Below, one piece after another: positions 1 through 9,051 of a DNA stretch of 17,197 nucleotides. Below the pieces are notes generated by a model. That model saw only the letters and a list, made by a program, of their open reading frames with translations, was not told the origin of the DNA and did not search any database. The DNA is from CAYQPF01 sp964419225 (GTDB lineage: Bacteria; Cloacimonadota; Cloacimonadia; Cloacimonadales; CAYQPF01): assembly GCA_964419225.1 (NCBI GenBank), contig CAYQPF010000105.1, forward strand, positions 1 through 17,197. The letters run 5' to 3'. Position 1 is the stretch's first letter, and each line of letters begins with the position of its first letter. Both the position numbers and the translations under genes were made by a program.

Positions 1-3000
1 ACATGATATCTGCCGTTAGACAAGAGCTGAACTTCCGGTTTGGGTGTATCAGGACTGGTAAACATACGGATAGGAGTTTCTGGTATCAGAGCAGAAGTAC
101 TATATTCTGAAAGTTCAGTTGTTCTGGCATAGAAAGCAGTTACATTGGGGATTCTCTCCTGGAGTAAGAGCATAGTCGCCTGAAAGAGAGGATCAGACTC
201 GAAGCGTTTCTGCATAGGACGATCCAGAAGTAGATGGGTCAAAGATAAAAGACTCATGCCCTGGTGATGTGCCATAAAGGAACGGACTACAGCCTTGGTC
301 TGACCACGAGGAATGCGTGAAGGCGTGTAATCGATTGCTTCGTAAAATCCATATCTGGTTTCGAAGCCTTCCGCAGAAAGTCTTTCCAAATTCAGACATG
401 CCTCCTCCGGAGCAACCATCAAAGCAAGAACAGATGCATATGGAGCAATAACAAGATCTTCCGCTAAACCGCGTTTAAGTCCCAGTCCGGGAACATCAAA
501 AGCTCTGTACTGATAATTCAAATGCACATCAATAGCATTATATCCAGATTCAGAAATCCCCCAAGGTACCGATCTTTGTTTACCATATTCTATTTGTCTT
601 GCAACTGCGGTTTTATAGGTTTGATCCAATAAAGTATGCTCATAAGTCGGCATCACCAGTAAAGGCATCAGGTATTCGAACATTGATCCGCTCCAGGAAA
701 GCAAAATAGGTTCTCCGCCTGCTGTTGTCAATAATCTGCCTAAAGAAAACCAGCTTTCCTGAGGAAGTTGTCCCTGGGCAATTGCAACGAAGGTGGAGAA
801 TCTTGCCTCTGAAGCTAATAGATCATAAAAACTGGTGTCACGTCTGCATTCTCCGACATTATATCCTATCGACAGCTGATGCCGTGCTTCATCATACAGA
901 AAATCATATTCCATTTTGGACAGATTTTCACATACAAGAGCCAGCTCATTAATTTCATTTATCCTGTCTAAAGCGGGCTGACTGGCTTTTCTGATCAACT
1001 TTTCCAAATCTGCCAGCCATAGTTTCTCGGATGCCGTTATAGGAGAATTTAGTCTATTTCTGAGAGCAGGCAGGAGTTTTAACTCGGGTTCAGCCAACTC
1101 ATGCAGGGTTGGTATTTCATCCAAATCCAGGTATGCTCCTGAATTGATTTGAGAAGACAGCAATTCAGCCCAGGGTGCAAAAGTATTGAGTTCTGTCAAA
1201 GCATCCCGGCATTGCCCCCTGAAAGCCTTTATCCACCAACGTAACTGACTTGCAGGATCGGAATCAAGAGCTTCCACACTGGCTATTACACCATCAGTTA
1301 TTTTGACCAATTTTTCCAGACAATAGCTGGTTGCTATTAAGGTAGTGGGTTTGAATTTAAGAGCATAATCCAGCACTTCCTGCAATTGACCCAGTTGATG
1401 TGGTGCATAAACTTCGGGTGCCCCAGAAACAATATCCCTGATAATACCGAAGGTGTCAAACATGCTGTCAAATACACAAAATCCCACGATTTTGTGATCT
1501 GCAAGTTCAAGCAAACCTGAGCGTAAGGTCATCAAATGTCCGGCAAGATTCCCGCTGTCCACAGATGAGATATAAAGGGGCATTAAAGGCTCAAGTGATT
1601 GAGTATCATACCAGTTAAAGAAATGCCCGCGGTGCCTCTTCATGACATCCATTGTTTTAAGAGTATTGCGGGTACGTTCGAGCAGTTTCCCGGCAGCTAT
1701 TGTACCAAAATCATAGGCAGATAAGTTGGCTAGCAAAGCCAAACCCATGTTTGTTGGTGAAGTACGATGAGCCGTCACAGCTACAGGATGCTCTTGAAAA
1801 TTGTCAGGCGGTAGCCAGTTATCTTCTGCACAAATGAAAGTCTCAAAGAATGACCAGGTTTTGCGGGAGAGTTTTCTCAAATATACTATCTGATCTTTAG
1901 TAAGTTTTACTTCCCGGTGAATTAATGCTCTACTGATAAACCAGGCAATAGCAGGTGAAACAAACCAAAGGAATAAAATGGGAGCAGCTACAGGTAAAAC
2001 TGCTGGTTTCATTAAGATCAAACTGGTCAACACAATCAGAACCAGGCTTGGAGCTATCCACATCAGTTTAAAAGATCCGCTAAACCTATTACCTTGATTT
2101 CCCTCAGGTTCACCGGATGGATTCCATTCAAGGAGGTGTTTCTTCGTGATCAGCAATCTCCACATTGTCTGAGTTATAGCCTTCAGACTGAAATAGGCTT
2201 CATAAGGTAAACATACAATTGTAAATAAAGCCTGAATAAAGTGCCGGCGTGCTGATTTTCCTGCAGCATGAATATGCTGACTGATTGTTACATCATCCGG
2301 TTTGCGGAAAATGCTGATAGTAGATGAGATCAAAGCTGGGATCAAAATTATACTAAGGACAACGGCAGTCCAAAACAAAGGTGATGGCAGGATCAACCAT
2401 CCCAGAAGCAATAACAGTGTTAATCCGGCAGAAGTAATACTACGGCGTAAATTATCAAAAATTTTCCAGCGGGATAGCAGAGATAAAGGATTTTTATGTA
2501 AATGCCCGTCTGAACCTCTAACACCAGGCAGAGTCCATTGAGCTATCTGCCAGTCTCCCCGGATCCAGCGGTATCGTCTTGTAACATCTGCACTATAGCG
2601 GGAAGGATATTCTTCATACAATTGCACATCACTCAGTAAACCTGATCTGGTATAACAGCCTTCCAATAAATCATGACTAAGGATCCTGTTCTCAGGAAAT
2701 CTGTTTCCCAGTGCTTTCTCAAAAACATCAACCTCATAAATACCCTTGCCGATAAAAGATCCTTCTCCGAATAAATCCTGATATACATCAGAGGTTGTTC
2801 TGGTATAGGGATCAATGCCAGGTTCGCTGGCACACATATGAGAATATTTTGATCGGTTTGCTCCTAACATACTCACGGCTACCTGCGGTTGCAGGATTCC
2901 ATATCCTTCAATTACCCGCTGTTTAACTTCATCATAGTGTGCCCTGTTCAAAGGATGTGACATGGCTCCGATAAACTGTCTGGCAGAATCCCGGGCCAAC

Positions 3001-4937
3001 TGAGTATCTGTATCTAAGGTGATAATATACTTCACCCCGGCTAAGACCTCTGTCCTTCCAACGATCAGCATAAAACCATCACGAGAACCTCCCCGTAAAA
3101 ATCTGTTCAATTCTGCCAGTTTACCACGCTTACGCTCATAACCCATCCATTTTCCTTCCCGGGAATTCCATAAACGTGGCCGATGGAATAAAAAGAAACT
3201 GTCTATATCTTTACAAAGATATTTTAAATTAAGTTCCTCGATCTTTTGTTGAGCAAAGGATAATAGTTGCATGTCTTCAAGTGTTGTTACCTGGTCTGCA
3301 TCCTTAAAATCTGTGAGTAATGCAAAGTGCAGATGTTCATCCCGATTCGCCAGATAACGCACTTCCAGAGCTTTGATTAACTCATCTATATTCCTGGTAC
3401 TCGAGATCATTGTCGGCACCACTACTAAAGTCCGCAATTCCACAGGGATCCCTTTTGAGTAATCCATGCGTGGAAGCAAATTCGGCCGGGCCAACAAAGT
3501 AGTTAACCAATTAATCAGAGCTATTGCCAATTGACTGGCACACAATAGTGATAATAGGCTGAAAAAGCCTAGAGGCCAGCCCTGCATCCCGTCTGAAAAT
3601 ACTTTCAGAGTTAAAAACCCGGCTAAAATAAATGTCAAAAGAGTGACTGTCCCACCATATATCAGTAAAGGGAATTTCTGAGTTATTCCGGTTAAGAGTT
3701 CTGGCAGTGATCTCTTTAGATGAACTTCTTTTTCCAGAAGTTTTAAACCCTTGTCTATCAGATAATATCCCACATGTGCACGGCGGTCATCTCCCCCATG
3801 TTGAACTGCCCCACTCTGAGCAAGAGCAATAGCTTTTCTGGCAACTTCATTTTCGGAAAAAGAGCTTTTCTTGGCCAGTCCTTCAATCACATGGCGATAA
3901 CGATCTCTCGTAAGAAAATCCATTTTATCAAACACATCGCCTGGATCTTCGATCAACACTTGCTGTACGATGCTCATTTCCTCGACAAAGTCGCGCCAAT
4001 TCATAGCACCCAGAAAACGCAGACTGCTGATGCTGTTACTCATGGAAACCTGATCTGCAGCCTGTTGCTGATTTTCAGAACGTACCAGTTGCTCAATTGT
4101 TAATCCTGTTTCAGAAAGCCTTTGCTCGATCCAGTTAAAAGGCAGAGCTAAAGCGAGTCCCTGTCCCTGCAGACGATGCGTCAGTTCTGCAACAAATGAG
4201 CTAACCATTGGCGGATTGGATCTGGCCATATCTGCGATAGTCAAAATCAGGTTTTTTGGATCTTTTGCAGCAACTTCAGTCATTAGATCTGCCCAATAAT
4301 CTGCTCTATTTCTATCGAGTCTAACAGCAGCTATCCGCACAGCTACTCTTCTCAAATTTTCCATTAGAGCTAGCCGTAACATAATGGGGATAGCCCAAAG
4401 TTCACCAATTTTTAAGGTCGTTACAGATTGATATGCTGAGACAAAACTACTGAGATTCTCAGGGTCAACTCTGCCGTCACCATGAGAAATCGTTTCCAGG
4501 GCAATGTCATAGACTCTGGGTAAACCTTCAGAAGGGCCTTTCAGCAAATGGGGAAGTTCGCTGTTATACCCTTTAGGTAAATGTCTCTTTGCAGTACGGA
4601 TCTGTTCTTCGATAAGGTAGAAATTATCCAGCAGCCATTCTCCTGCAGGCGTAATCCGGTTATCTGTTTTTACATCCTCAGTCAGTAAATTATAAACTTC
4701 AAGTAAAATAACTTCGTTCTCAGCCAGACGCTTAAGAAGTGAACCCCTGGGCTTGCCTGGTTCTAATTGATGCATCCCGGCCAGTATTTTTCCATGTTGT
4801 ACCATTTGATCTGCACTAAATAATTCTGATCGTAGTGGAAGCTCATCACTGTTATAGTTTTTTACCAATTTACCCTTATAGTATTGGGGTAATATATTTA
4901 TAATTGTACTGCGTATAGTATTCTTATTCATCTCCAT
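1..4937 (-). CDS. ndvB: Cyclic beta-1,2-glucan synthase (NdvB/Cgs-like), C-terminus beyond window edge
   Basis: Inner-membrane enzyme that in known family members polymerises UDP-glucose into a beta-1,2-glucan on itself, trims it and cyclises it for export to the periplasm. The frame is open from ATG 4937 to the window edge (1645 codons; characterised homologues are near 2800-2900 residues). Hydrophobic segments flank a GT84 domain that shows DTDT at residues 642-645 and RRYRWIRGDW near 787-796. Further hydrophobic stretches follow the GT domain. A glycoamylase-like part then has FNWYDTQSLEPL and VDSGNLAGH near 1095-1135 and the hallmark MAHHQGM at 1555-1561. The last visible residues, LLSNGRYH, mark the start of the GH94 phosphorylase-like domain, which lies outside. 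The start is chosen because AAGGAG (4952-4947) sits 9 nt upstream; a second ATG at 4931 is less well spaced. The frame was checked by hand at several points and no break was seen. The function is well supported by motifs; the product's linkage is inferred from family. Confidence 0.93.
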   Translation of the reverse strand, partial: MEMNKNTIRSTIINILPQYYKGKLVKNYNSDELPLRSELFSADQMVQHGKILAGMHQLEPGKPRGSLLKRLAENEVILLEVYNLLTEDVKTDNRITPAGEWLLDNFYLIEEQIRTAKRHLPKGYNSELPHLLKGPSEGLPRVYDIALETISHGDGRVDPENLSSFVSAYQSVTTLKIGELWAIPIMLRLALMENLRRVAVRIAAVRLDRNRADYWADLMTEVAAKDPKNLILTIADMARSNPPMVSSFVAELTHRLQGQGLALALPFNWIEQRLSETGLTIEQLVRSENQQQAADQVSMSNSISSLRFLGAMNWRDFVEEMSIVQQVLIEDPGDVFDKMDFLTRDRYRHVIEGLAKKSSFSENEVARKAIALAQSGAVQHGGDDRRAHVGYYLIDKGLKLLEKEVHLKRSLPELLTGITQKFPLLIYGGTVTLLTFILAGFLTLKVFSDGMQGWPLGFFSLLSLLCASQLAIALINWLTTLLARPNLLPRMDYSKGIPVELRTLVVVPTMISSTRNIDELIKALEVRYLANRDEHLHFALLTDFKDADQVTTLEDMQLLSFAQQKIEELNLKYLCKDIDSFFLFHRPRLWNSREGKWMGYERKRGKLAELNRFLRGGSRDGFMLIVGRTEVLAGVKYIITLDTDTQLARDSARQFIGAMSHPLNRAHYDEVKQRVIEGYGILQPQVAVSMLGANRSKYSHMCASEPGIDPYTRTTSDVYQDLFGEGSFIGKGIYEVDVFEKALGNRFPENRILSHDLLEGCYTRSGLLSDVQLYEEYPSRYSADVTRRYRWIRGDWQIAQWTLPGVRGSDGHLHKNPLSLLSRWKIFDNLRRSITSAGLTLLLLLGWLILPSPLFWTAVVLSIILIPALISSTISIFRKPDDVTISQHIHAAGKSARRHFIQALFTIVCLPYEAYFSLKAITQTMWRLLITKKHLLEWNPSGEPEGNQGNRFSGSFKLMWIAPSLVLIVLTSLILMKPAVLPVAAPILFLWFVSPAIAWFISRALIHREVKLTKDQIVYLRKLSRKTWSFFETFICAEDNWLPPDNFQEHPVAVTAHRTSPTNMGLALLANLSAYDFGTIAAGKLLERTRNTLKTMDVMKRHRGHFFNWYDTQSLEPLMPLYISSVDSGNLAGHLMTLRSGLLELADHKIVGFCVFDSMFDTFGIIRDIVSGAPEVYAPHQLGQLQEVLDYALKFKPTTLIATSYCLEKLVKITDGVIASVEALDSDPASQLRWWIKAFRGQCRDALTELNTFAPWAELLSSQINSGAYLDLDEIPTLHELAEPELKLLPALRNRLNSPITASEKLWLADLEKLIRKASQPALDRINEINELALVCENLSKMEYDFLYDEARHQLSIGYNVGECRRDTSFYDLLASEARFSTFVAIAQGQLPQESWFSLGRLLTTAGGEPILLSWSGSMFEYLMPLLVMPTYEHTLLDQTYKTAVARQIEYGKQRSVPWGISESGYNAIDVHLNYQYRAFDVPGLGLKRGLAEDLVIAPYASVLALMVAPEEACLNLERLSAEGFETRYGFYEAIDYTPSRIPRGQTKAVVRSFMAHHQGMSLLSLTHLLLDRPMQKRFESDPLFQATMLLLQERIPNVTAFYARTTELSEYSTSALIPETPIRMFTSPDTPKPEVQLLSNGRYH

Positions 4938-5010
4938 TGCAGACGGCTCCTTCTTCCTATGGAAGTATCTCACTCTTCTCCAGGATATTGCCGGAAATGT
5001 GAGACAGAAT

Positions 5011-5035
5011 TTGAACTACCCATATGATAGTTCAA
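5011..5035. promoter_or_regulatory. 8-bp inverted repeat upstream of glucan synthase gene
   Basis: TTGAACTA (5011-5018) and TAGTTCAA (5028-5035) are exact reverse complements separated by 9 nt. The pair sits 74-98 nt upstream of the glucan synthase start on the minus strand. It could be an operator for a dimeric regulator or a small leader-RNA hairpin. There is no T-tract, so a terminator is unlikely. No family of regulator is recognised. Confidence 0.4.
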
Positions 5036-5090
5036 GCGGAATAATAACTTATTGATTAGCTGTAAATACGTTCAATAATTCAAATCTTTT

Positions 5091-5269
5091 CATTTAACCC
5101 AACTTATGCAGTAGCTGGACAGCATCTAAGCGAATCTTTTGCGTTCAGATGACTTACGAGATTTGCTCGAAATATTTACGAATATGACATCGCAAATCTG
5201 TAAGCCACTATTCCACAAAATCTTGAGCTTATCCATCTGTCATCTACTGCACAAGTCGGGTTTAATATG
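5091..5269. mobile_element. MITE-like imperfect palindrome, about 180 bp
   Basis: The left arm (5096-5166) and the reverse complement of the right arm (5262-5192) are both 71 nt long and match along nearly their whole length, roughly three quarters identical with small shifts. The outer ends are AACCCAACTTATGCAGTAG versus AACCCGACTTGTGCAGTAG, and the inner ends CTTACGAGATTTGC versus CTTACAGATTTGC. A 25-nt loop (5167-5191) separates the arms. Weaker symmetry continues outward to 5091 and 5269. A long palindrome with well-conserved ends, no gene inside and an intergenic position between divergent genes fits a non-autonomous IS derivative (MITE). A target duplication is not clear; TTAA/TTTA-like bases at the edges are only suggestive. 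Confidence 0.6.
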
Positions 5270-5465
5270 GCATATAACTATTTTGTCTTCATCTTTACAT
5301 AATCAAAAACTCAACAGAGGGTATGCATTATTGTCGGAAATTATCCCACTACAGATAAAATAGTCTTTTTCTTCAATAAAGCTATGACATAATACTTCTG
5401 AGTAAGATTCTTTTTCAAAAACATAAAAAGATCATACAATTTCCTGCATTTTCTTTTGAAATCGA

Positions 5466-5493
5466 TTGACAAAAAAAATAAAATAGTTAAAGT
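5466..5493 (+). promoter_or_regulatory. Candidate sigma70-type promoter for lipoprotein-kinase operon
   Basis: A perfect TTGACA (5466-5471) is followed, 16 nt on, by TAAAGT (5488-5493), a poor -10. An A-rich spacer separates them. The ATG of the lipoprotein gene is 36 nt further. The -35 is convincing and the -10 is weak; a slightly different -10 register (AAGTAT, 5490-5495) is possible. Confidence 0.4.
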
Positions 5494-5529
5494 ATTGATT
5501 TAATGGAAGTGATAACATGAGAGGTAGAT

Positions 5530-6522
5530 ATGTCTAAAATGACATTTTTCTTGTGCTTTTTGGTTCTTTTCGGTTGTGTTTCCAATAATAAAAAACAGGA
5601 AACAGAACTCGCTAAAATTGCCATGGCTATTGACAGTACATTTATAATTGCCAAAAATGACATTTCCTCCTTACAAAAACAAGCCGAAATTCTTTTTAAC
5701 GACCAGCAAAAATATAAGTCGGGTCTTTTCAACACCAGAAAATATGTTTATTTTAAGATCGGCAATAATACAGTTTACTATAATCCTGTAAATGATAGTG
5801 GAAATGCTGTTTGGGCTTCTTTGATCCATCCACTCACCCCTGAAGAATTAGACCAGATTAAAGTATTGGAACATCTGGAAGCATATTTTAAGAAAGCTGT
5901 GAACAATTGCAGTTTTGTTGTTCAAAGTTATTTTTTAACCTCCTTCTCTGCTGTTTCTTGCTATCCATTTTTTGATACTATAACTTTTTTGACACCGAAA
6001 ATGGACTTTACCAAAGATTTTCAAACCTACTATGAAGCAGATCAACAGCATAATCCAGCACATAAGGTAGTTTGGGTTAAACCTTATCTTGATGTCTCAG
6101 GGAATGGATTCATGATTTCTGTAATCGCTCCTGTTTATAAAAATGACACTCTTATTGGAACTGTAGCCAGTGACCTGCCTATCTCAAAATTGAGTGATGA
6201 GTTCCTTAAACCTTCGGATAAGATACTCCTGGTTGTTACCGATAGTACTCTCGTCGTTGCTGCAAACAAACAAGCAGTTGATTTCTTACAAATCGAAGGA
6301 TTGGAAAAGTTCTTTTATACAGAACGTGCTGCCAAAGATGTTTCTGCTCCCCAAAACTTTAAACTTACAGAGAACAAATCTCAACAGATCAAAGATCTTG
6401 GTCAACTCATTCAAAAAGGAGAAGGTATCTATAATCTTGAGTTCAAACAGCAAAAAATCACTCTGCTCTGCAAAAAAATACCTGAAGTTAATTGGCTTTT
6501 GCTTCAAATCCTAAAAAAATGA
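5530..6522 (+). CDS. Lipoprotein with Cache-like sensor domain
   Basis: 330-residue predicted lipoprotein. The N-terminus MSKMTFFLCFLVLFGC is a short type II signal peptide with lipobox LFGC, giving a lipidated Cys16. The C-terminal half has a stretch typical of extracellular Cache/PDC small-molecule sensors: VWVKPYLDVSGNGF, then ISVIAPVYKNDTLIGTVASD, near residues 178-220. There is no transmembrane segment after the signal, so the domain would sit on the periplasmic face of a membrane. AGAGGT (5520-5525) lies 4 nt before the ATG. The hybrid kinase begins 23 nt downstream, so the two genes probably form an operon in which the lipoprotein senses or delivers a ligand to the kinase; that partnership is inferred from order only. 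The ligand is unknown. Confidence 0.8.
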   Translation: MSKMTFFLCFLVLFGCVSNNKKQETELAKIAMAIDSTFIIAKNDISSLQKQAEILFNDQQKYKSGLFNTRKYVYFKIGNNTVYYNPVNDSGNAVWASLIHPLTPEELDQIKVLEHLEAYFKKAVNNCSFVVQSYFLTSFSAVSCYPFFDTITFLTPKMDFTKDFQTYYEADQQHNPAHKVVWVKPYLDVSGNGFMISVIAPVYKNDTLIGTVASDLPISKLSDEFLKPSDKILLVVTDSTLVVAANKQAVDFLQIEGLEKFFYTERAAKDVSAPQNFKLTENKSQQIKDLGQLIQKGEGIYNLEFKQQKITLLCKKIPEVNWLLLQILKK

Positions 6523-6545
6523 TAATCCAAAAATAACTACTTTAT

Positions 6546-8948
6546 ATGAATTTAAAACAAAAATTCAAGATCAGTATCATCGCCTCCATTCTTTTTCTGA
6601 TCTTTTCAGGTGTCCTGAATCTCTTCTTTTATCTGAAAGTGGATAATCTGATCAATAAAAAACTAATTTCAGATTTCTATGTGAATAAATATCTGAATGA
6701 ATGCGAATATTTGATCGGAGAAATTCATACCAACATCCTCTCTGCCATGATCCTGAATTCGGAACAAAAAAACCGGTTTATCATCCAACTTGATCATCAG
6801 GCTATCTAATTCTATAATGGAGTAGATCAGCTTAAATACCTGATTGGAAGTGATGATGAGCGTCTTGATAAATTGAAAAAGGATTTCCAGAATTATTATC
6901 TGTACAGTAAGCAAATTATTATCCTGCCTGATATAGCCAAAGATAAACAAAATTATCTTGTCCTGGAAAAATACAGAGAACTAAAAACCCTCCAAATTAC
7001 AGGTCTAAGAGAAACTTTTAAAAACTATCGCACCAATTTCGAAGTGGGCATGAAAAAAGCCTCAGGAACTTTGAACATTCTCACTATCCTTATGGTCATT
7101 AATATTGCTGCTGGAATTCTATTCTCTCTTATTGTGCAAATTCTTCTCCTAAGTTCTGTTATCAGACCTTTAACTAAACTTTTCTCCGCAGTTAAAGCGA
7201 TTAATTCCGGCAATCTGGAAATAAAAGCGGATATCCATTCTCATGATGAAATTGGAGAATTAGCTGTTAATTTCAATATTATGACCGAAAAACTACACAC
7301 TTCTTTTGCCCAGATCACTCATCAAAAAGAAGAAATTCAGGAAACTAATCAAAAGCTGGAAAACGAAATTGTCCAAAAAGAAATCATCCTCAGAGAACTT
7401 TGGCACCTTAAAAACTATCTAAATAATATCATCGAGTCCATGCCTTCTGCCCTAATCACTCTTGACCGAACAGGTAAAATCACTCTTTGGAACCAGGCAG
7501 CTAAAACCTTAACCGGTTACTCCAGGGATGATGTTAAAGGCAAAAATATCCGAGAAATAACAGACCTTTTTGACCCTTACATGGAAACGATCCAGGATTC
7601 TTTAAAGCTGAGAAGACCTGCCTTCTTCCCCAGACAATTTCTGAAAAACTCTGATACCGCTCTCAAGAATATTAATATCTATCCGCTCGTAGCTAATGGG
7701 GTTGAAGGCTGCGTGATTAGAACTGATGATATTTCCGAAATTGAAAAAATCGAAGAACAGCTCCGTCAGATTCAAAAAATGGAAACTATTGGTAGTCTTG
7801 CTGGTGGCCTGGCTCACGATTTTAATAACGTTCTGGGAGGTATTATCGGTTTGATCTCCCTTCTGAGATACCAGGCCGAACAGGACGAGTTCATTAGCAA
7901 GGAAACTCTGATACTCGACCTTGATGAAATTGATAAACTCTGTGAAAGAGCACATCAAATGATCAATCAACTCCTAACCCTGTCCCGAAAACACGAATAC
8001 ATCCTCATCCCTCTCAACCTGAACGAATCCATCAACAATGTCATCAAAATCTGTAAAAATACGTTCGATAAAGTTGTAAATATTCAATACTCAGAGCCTG
8101 ATTTTAAGCCAATGATCAATGCTGATCCAACCCAAATCGAGCAGGTACTCCTTAATCTATGTGTCAATTCTTACCATTCCATGACCTTTATGCGACCGGA
8201 CAATACGATTATCGGTGGTACTCTGGAACTGCATTTAGAACAAATTCAGGCAGATTTCATCTTCTGCACGAATCATCCTGAAGCAAAGGAAATCAAATAT
8301 TGGAGACTCTCTGTAATTGATAATGGCATTGGCATGAACAAAAACATCCTTTCTAAGATTTTTGAGCCTTTCTTTACGACAAAATCAAAAGAAAAGGGTA
8401 CGGGTTTAGGATTATCAATGGTTTATAATATTATCCAACAACATAACGGATTCCTGGATATTTACTCTGAAGAAGGTATAGGAACATCTATTAACATCTA
8501 TTTCCCGGCTCTCCTTGAAAAAGAGCAAAAGCTCCTCTCTCCTACTTCAAACACTATTCACAAGGGGAAAGGCCTTATTCTGATCATTGATGATGAAGAT
8601 ATTATCCGCAGAACTGCCCGTGATATGCTGACAGTTTGCGGGTATAAAGTGCTTACAGCTCCTGACGGAAAAACGGGTCGGGAAATCTTCCAAGAGCAGT
8701 GGAAAGAAATTGATCTTGTTATTCTTGATCTGATAATGCCGGAAAAATCAGGTGATCAAATTTTCCTGGCTTTTAAAGAAATTAATCCGGCGGTAAGAGT
8801 TCTCCTGGCCTCAGGCTTCCGGAAAGATCAAAGAGTTGAAAATGCTCTGGCAGCAGGTGTAATCGCTTTTATGCAAAAACCCTATACCATCGAAGTACTC
8901 TCAAAATCTGTGGCAGCAGCCTTGGCACATCCAACTGTCTCAGAATAA
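6546..8948 (+). pseudogene. Hybrid sensor histidine kinase interrupted by one in-frame TAA (codon 88)
   Basis: One continuous reading frame of 800 sense or stop codons is broken only by TAA at 6807-6809. Counting from ATG 6546: TM1 about 10-30, a short extracytoplasmic region containing the stop, TM2 about 176-200, HAMP about 205-255, a coiled linker, PAS about 290-400, HisKA with AHDFNN (phospho-acceptor H424), HATPase with NADPTQIEQVLLNL near 525, DNGIGM at 592, FEPFFTT and GTGLGLS. A receiver domain follows with IDDED at 681-685, phospho-acceptor D728 in LDLIMP and K778. All catalytic residues are present, so only the stop disables it. The stop may be a recent nonsense mutation or an assembly error. 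Re-initiation (TTG 6873, or ATG 7050) would lose TM1 and has no clear ribosome site. No strong Shine-Dalgarno precedes 6546. The receiver has no output domain, so a further partner is likely elsewhere. Confidence 0.85.
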
Positions 8949-8970
8949 AGATATGTCAAATATCTTTTTA
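8948..8970 (+). terminator. Candidate intrinsic terminator after kinase gene
   Basis: AAGATAT (8948-8954) pairs with ATATCTT (8960-8966) around a 5-nt loop and runs into a T-rich tail. It begins right at the kinase stop codon. The stem is AT-only apart from one G-C pair, so it is weak, but its position at an operon end facing a convergent gene fits. Confidence 0.45.
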
Positions 8971-9010
8971 TCTTAAGTAAGAACTCCCTTGTCTCAATCC
9001 ATCTCCCCCA

Positions 9011-9045
9011 TTAATAATTAATAATTAATAATTGATAATTAATAA
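9011..9045. repeat. Heptamer tandem repeat TTAATAA, five units
   Basis: Five consecutive 7-bp units read TTAATAA, with the fourth changed to TTGATAA. The array lies between the 3' ends of the kinase and the flavodoxin-ferredoxin gene, 7 nt from the latter's stop. It is a simple microsatellite-like array that could vary in copy number; no function is visible. Confidence 0.85.
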
Positions 9046-9051
9046 TTATCT

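Larger units (their letters stand above)
4938..5529. other. Divergent intergenic region, 592 bp, no convincing gene
   Basis: This gap separates the leftward glucan synthase from the rightward lipoprotein gene, so both promoters should lie here. It contains a short inverted repeat (5011-5035), a large imperfect palindrome (5091-5269) and a candidate promoter at 5466-5493, each listed separately. A 74-codon frame at 5139-5363 runs through the palindrome and has no recognisable protein features, so it is not called. The stretch 5270-5465 is plain AT-rich sequence in which I see nothing. Confidence 0.7.

Noticed and set aside
193..399. 68-codon minus-strand frame
   Set aside because: Out of frame with the glucan synthase, whose MAHHQGM motif is read through the same bases.
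3774..4103. 109-codon plus-strand frame
   Set aside because: Lies antisense within the continuous glucan synthase frame, whose residues there are family-like; no ribosome site or domain.
5011..5035. Terminator for the glucan synthase or lipoprotein operon
   Set aside because: It lies upstream of both divergent genes and has no T-tract.
5139..5363. 74-codon frame in the intergenic region
   Set aside because: It crosses the large palindrome, shows no protein-like pattern and lacks a ribosome site.
6873..8948. Kinase starting independently at TTG 6873
   Set aside because: Same frame as the upstream 87 codons with only one stop between; no ribosome site; it would remove TM1. Better read as one interrupted gene.
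9011..9045. Heptamer arrays as a CRISPR
   Set aside because: 7-bp units without spacers; no cas genes in the window.
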